Shown here: one piece after another, positions 15,655 to 23,510 of the stretch
Numbering within the stretch: the first letter of the stretch is position 1
Layout of the letters: each line of letters begins with the position of its first letter
NCBI GenBank assembly: GCA_913009315.1
Contig: CAJVZA010000005.1
Span: forward strand, 1 to 48,754
DNA length: 48,754 nucleotides
Reading direction: 5' to 3'
Source: an uncultured Hippea sp.
Lineage (GTDB): Bacteria; Campylobacterota_A; Desulfurellia; JAADFJ01
The notes under the pieces: generated by a model
What the model saw: only the letters and a program-made list of their open reading frames with translations
Told to the model about the DNA's origin: nothing
Database searches by the model: none
Position numbers and translations under genes: made by a program

Positions 15655-16181
15655 AGCTTCTTTATGTGTTATAGGTATCCTGTCTGCGGCAAGATTGATG
15701 AGCTGCAATCTCAAATACTCCTTTCTTTTCTATTTTTTTAAATATTTTCCTTTACTTTTTGATCGATCAAAAATGAGGTTGCAGTCTCCTGTACAAAAAT
15801 TACCGCTGAACTGATAAGAAAAAACTAAAGATTTTCTGTTTCAAATTAGAAGTAGAAAATCTGGGACTCGACTATAAACATCTATATATGCAGACAGAAA
15901 GCAGACGATTTTACGATAGCTATCGCCTGACCAAGCTTCTATGCTCAGACATCACTAAAGTATAATTATTTATTTCCCGACATAACTTTTTAATATAAAA
16001 AATGAATGCAACTGTGTGTTCTCAAATGTTCTCATAAATAATGAACCTGATTAACTTTATAAGACACAAATCAATTTAATCATTCTTTTAAAGTATGATT
16101 CTTGACAAAAAAGTTCTCTCATGTATAAATAAGGGGAACGAAATTGTCGAAAAAGAAACGGAATTGTCGGGGGAGATGTGG
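15655..16181. other. Non-coding spacer before the cytochrome cluster
   Basis: No convincing gene is visible. It holds a degenerate REP end (GCTGCAATCTCA near 15698), an 18-bp perfect palindrome TTTTTGATCGATCAAAAA (15756-15773), and a hairpin AGATTTTC (15829-15836) / GAAAATCT (15855-15862). No riboswitch core (for example a GEMM-type c-di-GMP/cGAMP aptamer) was recognised. An in-frame extension of the cytochrome gene from 16095 is considered leader, not protein. Confidence 0.5.
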
Positions 16182-18197
16182 ATGAAAAATAAAGTTTTGC
16201 TTTTTGTCGGGGTTGCACTGTTTTTATTTTTTATGAGTAAAAGCGGTTTTGCTGCTATACTTTTTGGAAAGATAACCGATCAGTCCAATCATCCGGTGGC
16301 GAACGCAAAGGTTGTTCTGGTGAATGCCGCTGATGCAGGGAGCATAAATTCACTTTCTCCCGTAGAAGATCTTGCAAATAGAGCGGTCATAAAAGGTTAT
16401 CTGTGGACTCTTAGCAATGCCGAAGGAAACTACAAATTTGATAAGGTTCCTGCTGTGCGTGTTTTTCCCTTTGTACTGCCGGCGAAGAATGACACGATTC
16501 ATCTTCCCGGCGGAAACAAGTCTCGAGTCAGCATAATAATTAAAGGTTCTGAAAGACTCAATATCGAGATTACAACCTTTCCTTCTTCAAAAGCGCATTA
16601 TGTAGGTTCCTCTAAATGTCTTTCATGCCACAGACGCGTTAGCGCCAAATATACTCTTCTTTTTCTCGGATTAAGAAAGCCGGGACAATTGAGCGGACTG
16701 CAGAAAACCGGGTTGTCCGGATCTTATCACGATGCAGAGATCACAAACAGAAAGATGCTCAACAAATTTAAAAATCCTGCCGAATGGGTTAAGCTTTCGG
16801 GCTATGGCGCATGGCTCGGTCATGATAAAAGCGGCTATTATTTTCAGCTTGCCGAATCAAAAGCAGCAGTGAGAACGGGAAAATACAAAATAGATTTCAC
16901 CTATGGCGGAGATACAAAGAACTGGAAGGCGGTTTTTATGACTACAACAGGAAAAGACGGCAGACCCGAACCGCTTCACGGTAAAAACAGTGACGGCAGC
17001 TATGCCTATTTTCAAATTGCTCCTTTTGCCTATTTTGTTGCAAAAGATAAGATTGTTCCATATTCGGAAAGCGTTAAAAACTGGTTTTACGGTGGATTTA
17101 AGGGCAATCGTTATGAATCTTTTGATCTTAAGTGCGCGGGATGCCATGGTGCTACCGGCATCGAAAAAGATAACGAGGGCAATCTGATTGTGAAATTTGT
17201 TCCCGATCAATCGGGCTACACATTGGATGACGGAACAGCGAATCGATATGATATCAATGTAGGATGTGAAAAATGTCATGGCCCCGGATCAGAACATATA
17301 AAACATCACGCCCGTGGAATAATAAAACCAAGTGATCTTCCGGCAGGCAGGTTCAGACTTGTTTGCGGCAGATGTCATCAGAGGGGAACCGGCAAGGGTA
17401 TAATCGACGGAACTCACACAACCGGTTCGATTGCTTCAAGCGGAAATCTATTAAAAGGCGGTTCAATTAAATTTGCACCTTCGGGCATTTCTCCTGCAGA
17501 GTTTTACGGCACAAAAGACGGAACCGGAATACTTCCGTTTGAAGGTATGGAGAAAACGGGACATGGGTATTTTACTCCTATTAATATGAACAGTGATCCT
17601 CATAGCTGGCAGGACAGAAAATTTGGCACCAAATTCAATCATTCAAAGGGAAATTATCAGCAGTATCTTGATTTTACAAGATCAGGAATGGCAAAAAACG
17701 ACAGAATGCTTGTGGTTTGCGCAGACTGTCATAATGATCATAAAGCAACAAACGACCATCAGCTGCGCTTTAATGAAAAAAATAACAGACTCTGTCTGAC
17801 TTGTCACAACGGAGATATTTTGCCTGACACAAAAACCGTGTTTGATTCGCTTACCCTTAATGAAATAAAACGCTTTAGCAAATCCGACATAAAAAAGATA
17901 GCAATGGTGGTAAAAAAGCATATGGCCAGGAGAGCATCGCCGGTTATGGGAATGATGTATGATCCTCTCGTAACGAAGATGGGGCGCTGCACAAGCTGTC
18001 ATATGCCCAAAACGGCAAAATCAGCCGAGTTTAAAGTTCAGAAAAACGGATTTATAGTGGGAGATATCCACTCTCATACCTTCGATGTTATGGGCTTTAT
18101 GCCGATAATGAAGATGAAGGCAAAATATGGTAAAATCGGAGTAACGCCAAACGGTTATACAAATAGTTGCGGGGTATGTCATCATGGAACTAAATAA
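16182..18197 (+). CDS. Octahaem c-type cytochrome with N-terminal carboxypeptidase-regulatory-like domain
   Basis: The ATG at 16182 gives a clean signal peptide (MKNKVLLFVGVALFLFF, cleavage near GFAA) and has GGGGGAG 6 nt before it. The mature protein begins with a beta-sandwich-like segment, FGKITDQSNHPVANAKVVLV (about residues 25-140), then eight CXXCH haem sites between residues about 146 and 667: CLSCH, CAGCH, CEKCH, CGRCH, CADCH, CLTCH, CTSCH and CGVCH. It is exported and should carry electrons in the periplasm or at the cell surface. It is a paralogue of the product at 20748, sharing CEKCHGPGS, NHSKG..QQY, CHMPKTAKSA and GDIHSHTFDVM. Its end overlaps the porin gene by 14 nt. No known named cytochrome was recognised. 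Confidence 0.9.
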   Translation: MKNKVLLFVGVALFLFFMSKSGFAAILFGKITDQSNHPVANAKVVLVNAADAGSINSLSPVEDLANRAVIKGYLWTLSNAEGNYKFDKVPAVRVFPFVLPAKNDTIHLPGGNKSRVSIIIKGSERLNIEITTFPSSKAHYVGSSKCLSCHRRVSAKYTLLFLGLRKPGQLSGLQKTGLSGSYHDAEITNRKMLNKFKNPAEWVKLSGYGAWLGHDKSGYYFQLAESKAAVRTGKYKIDFTYGGDTKNWKAVFMTTTGKDGRPEPLHGKNSDGSYAYFQIAPFAYFVAKDKIVPYSESVKNWFYGGFKGNRYESFDLKCAGCHGATGIEKDNEGNLIVKFVPDQSGYTLDDGTANRYDINVGCEKCHGPGSEHIKHHARGIIKPSDLPAGRFRLVCGRCHQRGTGKGIIDGTHTTGSIASSGNLLKGGSIKFAPSGISPAEFYGTKDGTGILPFEGMEKTGHGYFTPINMNSDPHSWQDRKFGTKFNHSKGNYQQYLDFTRSGMAKNDRMLVVCADCHNDHKATNDHQLRFNEKNNRLCLTCHNGDILPDTKTVFDSLTLNEIKRFSKSDIKKIAMVVKKHMARRASPVMGMMYDPLVTKMGRCTSCHMPKTAKSAEFKVQKNGFIVGDIHSHTFDVMGFMPIMKMKAKYGKIGVTPNGYTNSCGVCHHGTK

Positions 18198-19404
18198 AAA
18201 ACTGCTTTTAGTGGTATTTGTCGTATCTATAATCATAGCCGGAAGCGCATCCGTTTCTTTTGCTATGGGTAATGAGTACCCGACTTTTCTTAATAACGAA
18301 AAAAATACGCTTGTCTATGGTTCGCTTGAGAGTCTCTTTGATCTATCGGGCGGAGCAAATAATCCAAGTGATTTTTATCAATATTTCGAACTTGGAAGCG
18401 ATCATTTCCTTGTAGACGGAAACAGCTTTTACTACTATGGATCGCTGAATATTTCCCACAATCAGCCTGATACAAACAGAAACTGGAGGCTTTACTCGAT
18501 TCTGGCGTATGATAGATACAGGAAAGATGCGGTCGACGCCACGGTTGGACGTTTCGATAAATTTATAGGAGCGCATTCTCTTCATCTTACCGGTGCGGAT
18601 TTGTCTTATGGGTTTAATAATTTTGTGATCGGAACATTCGGCGGCAGGGACGATAAACAGAACAGATACTCGGTTTATGCCGGATATACAAACACCGTGT
18701 TTAAGGCATTTTTGTACGGTATTAATAACCAGCATGCGACGAATGAAGCAGACTATCAGGTTACAATGATTCTGCCGAAATTTTACGGCTATTTTTCGGG
18801 TGCAGTTGCAAAGTCAAAAGGGCTGTTTTTTGCTGAGAACTATCTGAGAGCAAATCTCGACCGCTATTTCAACCCATACATCGGATATGATTATCAGCAG
18901 GCAGATGTACTGTTTGCCGATTCGGATAATCCGGTGTTTCAGCATCTTGCAGAAAAGGGCGGCGAATTCAAAACAACAACCGCCGGTATCGATTTCAACT
19001 GGATTGATCTGTCATGGAAGCATATGTGGCATAAATATCCAAAAAAACAGTATAATCTTTATAACATATCGGGTTATTTTCCATTTTATTCCGTTCCTCT
19101 CACTCTAAGAGTATATATTGCAAAACTTGATGATCCTGAAAGAACCGACGGTTATCATGCTGCGGGTTTCGGAGCAATTTATAGATTAGGAAAAGGCGCA
19201 ATCCACTCCGGTTTCGACTGGTATCATCTTGCCAGAAAGATATACGGAAAAAACAGGGCAACCGATCTTTCCGGCGGAATAAGCTACGACATGACGAAAG
19301 ATTTATCAGGCGATGTAACAGTTGAGTATGACAAAAACCCGTTTTTCAACCGCTTGACACAGCTTTTTCTTTCACTGAAATATAGATTTGAGGTACGAAG
19401 ATGA
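18184..19404 (+). CDS. Outer-membrane beta-barrel porin of the cytochrome cluster
   Basis: A 406-residue protein with a signal peptide (KKLLLVVFVVSIIIAGSASVSFA). The rest consists of alternating aromatic-rich strands with polar turns (FYYYGSLNISHNQPDTNRNW, YSILAYDRYRKD, LFLSLKYRFE), as in outer-membrane barrels. It overlaps the octahaem gene before it and the pentahaem gene after it, which points to a porin-cytochrome conduit in which the barrel holds cytochromes across the outer membrane. It has no sequence signature I can tie to MtrB, PioB or the Geobacter porins, so it may be a distinct type. It does not end in an aromatic residue, which is atypical for a porin C-terminus. Confidence 0.8.
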   Translation: MELNKKLLLVVFVVSIIIAGSASVSFAMGNEYPTFLNNEKNTLVYGSLESLFDLSGGANNPSDFYQYFELGSDHFLVDGNSFYYYGSLNISHNQPDTNRNWRLYSILAYDRYRKDAVDATVGRFDKFIGAHSLHLTGADLSYGFNNFVIGTFGGRDDKQNRYSVYAGYTNTVFKAFLYGINNQHATNEADYQVTMILPKFYGYFSGAVAKSKGLFFAENYLRANLDRYFNPYIGYDYQQADVLFADSDNPVFQHLAEKGGEFKTTTAGIDFNWIDLSWKHMWHKYPKKQYNLYNISGYFPFYSVPLTLRVYIAKLDDPERTDGYHAAGFGAIYRLGKGAIHSGFDWYHLARKIYGKNRATDLSGGISYDMTKDLSGDVTVEYDKNPFFNRLTQLFLSLKYRFEVRR

Positions 19405-19964
19405 ACAATTGGTTATTTGAAAAGAAAAGAGCGACGTTGAATGTAAACCGTTCTATTGAATCTCGTTCTGAAACCGTTTCGGGATTTCGAATGCTAAAGC
19501 AAACCATAGGAATCGGATATATTCTGCCGCTGTTGATATTGCTGTTGTTGGCGCCTGTTTCTGTGAATTCTCAGGCCGAATCGTTAAAACATCCGGAAAA
19601 TCTGTTTAATAACAGGCGGGCGATGTGCCTTCAATGCCACGATAATTCAGAAACATTTTATAACAGGGCAAGAAATTTTCAGCATTCGGAAGAGTTTGTC
19701 AAAAATCATAATCGTTTTGCGGCAAATCGGCAGACTTGTGCATTGTGCCATAAACCAAGTTTCTGCGTAACATGTCATAACGTAAAAAATAATCCGCTTC
19801 CCTCAATCAGACTGAAAGGGCAGCCGGAACGATTCTCCATACATCCTTCGGGGTGGCTTTCTATCCATCAGATTGAAGGAAGAAGCAATCCGGGAGAATG
19901 CTATAAATGCCACAGCAGTGATTTTGCGGGGAAATGCTCGGTTTGTCACAGGAATAAGCGATGA
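19401..19964 (+). CDS. Pentahaem c-type cytochrome, membrane-anchored or secreted
   Basis: The 187-residue protein has a 30-residue charged N-terminus, one hydrophobic segment (IGYILPLLILLLLAPVSV, about 38-55) and five haem sites: CLQCH, CALCH, CVTCH, CYKCH and CSVCH. The ATG overlaps the porin stop by 4 nt, so it is kept although the hydrophobic segment starts rather late for a signal peptide; it may act as an uncleaved anchor. CALCHKPSFCVTCH gives two adjacent sites, and histidines HSEEFVKNHNRF may be distal haem ligands. It probably relays electrons between the inner membrane or periplasm and the outer-membrane complex. Confidence 0.88.
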   Translation: MNNWLFEKKRATLNVNRSIESRSETVSGFRMLKQTIGIGYILPLLILLLLAPVSVNSQAESLKHPENLFNNRRAMCLQCHDNSETFYNRARNFQHSEEFVKNHNRFAANRQTCALCHKPSFCVTCHNVKNNPLPSIRLKGQPERFSIHPSGWLSIHQIEGRSNPGECYKCHSSDFAGKCSVCHRNKR

Positions 19965-20593
19965 GAATACAAAAAATAATAATTATATTCTTTGCGGTCT
20001 TTATGACGTCATTGCTTTGGTCGTGCGGCGGAGCCGATATTAACAATAAAGCGCCTCTGTCGGGTTCAACCCTGACTCATCCTGCCGATTGGGCTTCCGT
20101 AGCGGCTTATCAGGCTAAATCTATCAATTTTCACGGTACATTTGTTGACAAAAATGGTGACGGATCATGTGCTCAATGCCATGGCAGCGATTATAAAGGC
20201 GGGATAACCGGCATAAGCTGTTATCAATGTCACAATGGCGGAACAAGCGGAAAGCACACGCCGGAATGGATTAATCCGAAGTTTGATATCCCCCCGGTAT
20301 CAGACCGGTTTCATGGCATATTCGTTAATGAGAACAGCACAAATTCGTGCAGCCAATGTCATGGTTCCGATCTCAGCGGCGGTATCGCTCAAGTAAGCTG
20401 CATATCATGTCATAACGGACCCACAGGATTATGGGGACATCCTGAGGGTTGGACAACAGGCAAAAATGACCCGCTGCATTTTCATGGGTATTATGCTAAA
20501 AAATACTCATTGGCATGTACGGCATGTCATGGCGCTGACTTAAAAGGAGCGCACGGGCCTTCCTGCTATTCGTGCCATGGGAAGCTTTGGTGA
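19961..20593 (+). CDS. Hexahaem lipoprotein cytochrome built of three di-haem repeats
   Basis: The 210-residue protein has a lipoprotein signal ending LLWSC (Cys22). It has three repeats of about 57-60 residues, each starting HP..W then FHG and carrying two CXXCH motifs: 70/87, 130/147 and 186/202 (first Cys). The repeats share CHGSDxxGGI, SCxxCHNG. Internal triplication of a di-haem unit is therefore plain. The ATG overlaps the pentahaem stop by 4 nt. As a lipoprotein next to a porin it may sit at either face of the outer membrane. No family name was recognised; similar CxxCHG-type repeats occur in other metal-reducer cytochromes. Confidence 0.88.
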   Translation: MRIQKIIIIFFAVFMTSLLWSCGGADINNKAPLSGSTLTHPADWASVAAYQAKSINFHGTFVDKNGDGSCAQCHGSDYKGGITGISCYQCHNGGTSGKHTPEWINPKFDIPPVSDRFHGIFVNENSTNSCSQCHGSDLSGGIAQVSCISCHNGPTGLWGHPEGWTTGKNDPLHFHGYYAKKYSLACTACHGADLKGAHGPSCYSCHGKLW

Positions 20594-20670
20594 CAGAGCC
20601 GGCTGGAAATGCTATTCATAATGTAATTTTATATGCGTCATAAACGATCAATATAGATAAAAAGCAGTTT

Positions 20671-20751
20671 GTGAAAGGAGGTGATAAAGGCATTATAGAG
20701 AGGATTTGGGATTTGTATTACAAATCAGAAAACTTGAAGGAGGTTTTATGA
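20671..20751 (+). CDS. Possible 26-residue leader peptide before the second octahaem cytochrome
   Basis: From GTG at 20671 a frame of 26 codons (MKGGDKGIIERIWDLYYKSE, then NLKEVL) ends at TGA overlapping the ATG of the next gene by 4 nt. It contains AAAGGAGGTGAT (20674-20685), a 12-base perfect complement to the usual 16S rRNA 3' end. No ATG, GTG or TTG follows that site at normal distance, though an in-frame ATT is 10 nt on. It may be a translated, coupling leader or simply 5' UTR. No strong ribosome site precedes the GTG itself. Confidence 0.3.
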   Translation: MKGGDKGIIERIWDLYYKSENLKEVL

Positions 20752-23210
20752 AAAGTTGGAAAACGGCTGCAATTGCAGTCTCTGCGGCATTTTTGCTTGC
20801 AGGATGCGGCGGCGGAGGCGGAACCGCCTCATCAACGCCGGCGCCGGCACCAGGCGGAGCTCCCGCGGGAGCGGCAGTTTATGGAATTGTAACAAATAGT
20901 CATCATTCGGAAGGTATTATTGGAGATCCTGTTGCCGGTGCAAAGGTTTTTCTTGTCAAGGCATCGGATGTGGAAGACAGCAACTCTTTGCAGCCGGTTG
21001 AAGATCTCGCAAATAACGGGAATTATGCATCAACACTAACAACTTCAGACGGCAGTTTCTCTTTTAAAGCATCCGCTACTTCTGCAGATGACTATTACGT
21101 TTTTGTCGAGCCGCCAAAATATGATAAAACATTGGCTGACCCAACGAAAAATAGCGATTATTGGCCGGGCGGCTGTGCATCAAGGCAGGCTATTACCTAT
21201 GATGGAAAAACAGCTGTAAAAGTTGGTGATGCCGTTGAAGACTACTGTGCCGATCAGGGTGGTGTCGATGAAATAACATTTAAAAACGATGCTCCTACTT
21301 ATGACGGCGGCAACGACGCTTATTATGTCGGCTCGCAAACATGTCTTATTTGTCATCATAAGGATGACCTGAAGCATACTCTGCATTTTGCAGGTCTGAG
21401 GGTTCCGGGCAAACCGAATAGTCTTCAGAATCTTGATCCAAAATTTAACATTACAAAAATTGCGGATGGCGGAACAACAGGCGGACTCGCTGCATTTGAT
21501 AGCGGCACATGTATTTCATATCCGAATACGCATTTGTCCGGTGTTACAAGTTCGTATGCATGGTTGACCGAGAATAACAGCAGCCAATATTTTGTTCAGA
21601 TGGCAACCGGCTGTACCAATACCAGCACTCCCAGTGGGAATTTATCAGCAAAATACAAGGTTGCATTTACCTACGGCGGCGAAGGACTTTATAAGCAGCG
21701 CTATATGGTTATGGTTGGACCGGACGGCGGTCCGGCAGATGTACAAGTTGCTTTTGGAGGAACGGGATACTACTATCCTATGGGTTTCCAATGGAATGAA
21801 TCCAATGCAAGTACCGATTTTCCTGCCGCATGGGGCGAAAACGGAGAGTTCTCAGGCAAATGGATAGCGCCTGTATCAAGCGGAGCAGCTGTCTTTGCAC
21901 CTAATGGAACCAGTATTCCCGGATACGCACCTGATGAATCTTTCGGCGCAGATTGCGGCGGATGTCATGGCGGTACAGGCATAAAAATAAGCGGTACAGA
22001 CTCAAAAGGTAACCCTATTTTAATTGCTTCATATATAGATCAGGTAGCTCCTGATGTAAATGCCGGCAATATCGGCTGCGAAAAATGCCACGGACCGGGA
22101 TCAAATCATGTATATAATCACCCGAATTCCAGTCAACTGCCTAACGGTTACAATATAACTTATCCTATGGATCTTTCGCAGGGACGTTTGACTATGGTCT
22201 GCGGAACATGCCATGTGAGAGGACAGGGCGGTGGTATTCTTGATGGCAGCGGCGATCATGCGGGATTTGCTTCGGTCGGAAATCTAACTACAGGTGATAT
22301 AACAGTCTTCAAACCCGGAATGAGTCCGGCTCAATTTTACGGCCAAAATACATCAGGACTTGCACCTGACTTCGGATCAACTTCAACCAGTGCATACTTT
22401 GATCCGATAAGCTACGACACTGCAACCGGTGCAAAACCACACACATGGAACGACCTTATTTACGAGCAAAATAATCCATTTGAAACACTTCTTGCCGATG
22501 GTACTACAGCAACTCAGGTAACCGGATATATGAACCATTCTAAAGGTCATCATCAGCAGTATTTTGATCTCGTAAGAGCAAAAATGTGGAAAAATGACCA
22601 TGAGCTTGTGACCTGTATCAGCTGTCATGATGCACATGGCGGAGCATCCGATGCAGATAACAAATATTATGAGCATCAGTTGGCTATGAATGCCGATAAT
22701 AACGCTCTCTGCTTTTCATGTCACAACGGTGAAGATATGGAAAGTAATAATATAAATGATGCAACCGGCGATTTCCAGGGCATAAGCGGAGATATGGCTG
22801 CCGATCTTGCGGCAGGTACGGCTACAACTGATGAAAAAACCATTATAGGCAATCAGGTAATGGAACATGTCGGCAAATGGGCAAATTCAACAATGGGCGG
22901 TTTGCCGTATGATCCTGACGGAAGCACTAAGATGGGGCGCTGCATAACTTGCCATATGCCGAAAACGGCAAAATCAGCGAGATGGGCTAATTCTCTTAAA
23001 ACTGGCAGCGTGTTTGATCCATCTACCGGTAAATTTAAATATTATCAGGAAGGAGACATTCATTCTCATACATTTGACGTTATGACTACAGATGCTATAA
23101 CAGCTATGATGAATGCTGCAAGTATCAATAACGATACATCGAAAGTTACTCCTGCAGCTGTCACAAATAAGTGCGCATATTGTCATACTTCAGGTAGTTT
23201 TGTACCATAG
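20748..23210 (+). CDS. Octahaem c-type cytochrome, lipoprotein, paralogue of 16182-18197
   Basis: The ATG at 20748 follows a perfect AAGGAGG and gives a lipoprotein signal (AFLLAGC, Cys about 24) with a Gly- and Ala/Pro-rich linker. A carboxypeptidase-regulatory-like domain follows (GIVTNSH... VAGAKVFLVKAS). Eight CXXCH sites run from residue about 199 to 809: CLICH, CGGCH, CEKCH, CGTCH, CISCH, CFSCH, CITCH and CAYCH. At 820 residues it is about 150 longer than its paralogue, mainly between the domains. Attachment by lipid and position last in the cluster suggest a surface-exposed terminal reductase or electron exit. A terminator follows at 23268. Confidence 0.9.
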   Translation: MKSWKTAAIAVSAAFLLAGCGGGGGTASSTPAPAPGGAPAGAAVYGIVTNSHHSEGIIGDPVAGAKVFLVKASDVEDSNSLQPVEDLANNGNYASTLTTSDGSFSFKASATSADDYYVFVEPPKYDKTLADPTKNSDYWPGGCASRQAITYDGKTAVKVGDAVEDYCADQGGVDEITFKNDAPTYDGGNDAYYVGSQTCLICHHKDDLKHTLHFAGLRVPGKPNSLQNLDPKFNITKIADGGTTGGLAAFDSGTCISYPNTHLSGVTSSYAWLTENNSSQYFVQMATGCTNTSTPSGNLSAKYKVAFTYGGEGLYKQRYMVMVGPDGGPADVQVAFGGTGYYYPMGFQWNESNASTDFPAAWGENGEFSGKWIAPVSSGAAVFAPNGTSIPGYAPDESFGADCGGCHGGTGIKISGTDSKGNPILIASYIDQVAPDVNAGNIGCEKCHGPGSNHVYNHPNSSQLPNGYNITYPMDLSQGRLTMVCGTCHVRGQGGGILDGSGDHAGFASVGNLTTGDITVFKPGMSPAQFYGQNTSGLAPDFGSTSTSAYFDPISYDTATGAKPHTWNDLIYEQNNPFETLLADGTTATQVTGYMNHSKGHHQQYFDLVRAKMWKNDHELVTCISCHDAHGGASDADNKYYEHQLAMNADNNALCFSCHNGEDMESNNINDATGDFQGISGDMAADLAAGTATTDEKTIIGNQVMEHVGKWANSTMGGLPYDPDGSTKMGRCITCHMPKTAKSARWANSLKTGSVFDPSTGKFKYYQEGDIHSHTFDVMTTDAITAMMNAASINNDTSKVTPAAVTNKCAYCHTSGSFVP

Positions 23211-23217
23211 AGTTAAC

Positions 23218-23231
23218 GGGGTCGTGTCTTT
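23218..23231 (+). repeat. Dispersed GGGGTCGTGTCTTT repeat, copy 2
   Basis: GGGGTCGTGTCTTT starts 8 nt after the cytochrome stop and runs into GCATTTGACATAG. As at 15438 it is followed by a terminator and then a REP-like stretch, so the whole downstream block of about 200 bp is shared by the two loci. Confidence 0.7.
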
Positions 23232-23267
23232 GCATTTGACATAGCCGAAGATTAATTGATTCAAACC

Positions 23268-23302
23268 AAAAGGGTGAGCCGGCAAAGGTTCGCCCTTTTT
23301 TT
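23268..23302 (+). terminator. Rho-independent terminator of the cytochrome cluster
   Basis: AAAAGGGTGAGCC (23268-23280) pairs with GGTTCGCCCTTTT (23287-23299) over 13 positions with two G-U pairs, loop of 6, followed by a run of T to 23302. Confidence 0.9.
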
Positions 23303-23505
23303 ATTAGAATGAGATTATCGGCGGGCTTAGCTGCTTGACGGTTACTTTTTTCGGTATTGCATTGCAATACGCAGCAATCTCAACTTTTCAGTGTATCATG
23401 GGCATCCTGCTTGCGTGCGGCTTACCCGCACAGGCAGACGCAAACGTATAATTTGTTCCCTGGAGACCATTCGAGAATATGCTGTTTATTGTGCAGCGGT
23501 TTCAT
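23303..23505. repeat. Degenerate copy of the 15487-15590 repeat block
   Basis: GGCGGGCTTAGCTGCTTGAC... (23321 onward) aligns with GGTGGACTTAACTGTCTGCC at 15491. It is followed by GCAGCAATCTCA and AGTGTATCATGGGCATCCTG, the inverse of the linker at 15561-15584. TGTGCAGCGGTTTCAT at 23490-23505 matches the outer arm of the 14119-14391 element. No gene is seen in 23211-23510. Confidence 0.6.
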
Positions 23506-23510
23506 CGTCC

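Noticed and set aside
16095-16181. In-frame extension of the first octahaem cytochrome upstream of 16182
   Set aside because: It has no ribosome site, is polar, and would put 29 residues ahead of an evident signal peptide. The GGGGGAG site fits 16182.
15655-16181. Possible c-di-GMP/cGAMP (GEMM) riboswitch before the cytochromes
   Set aside because: Related organisms often have one there, but the conserved aptamer core was not found.
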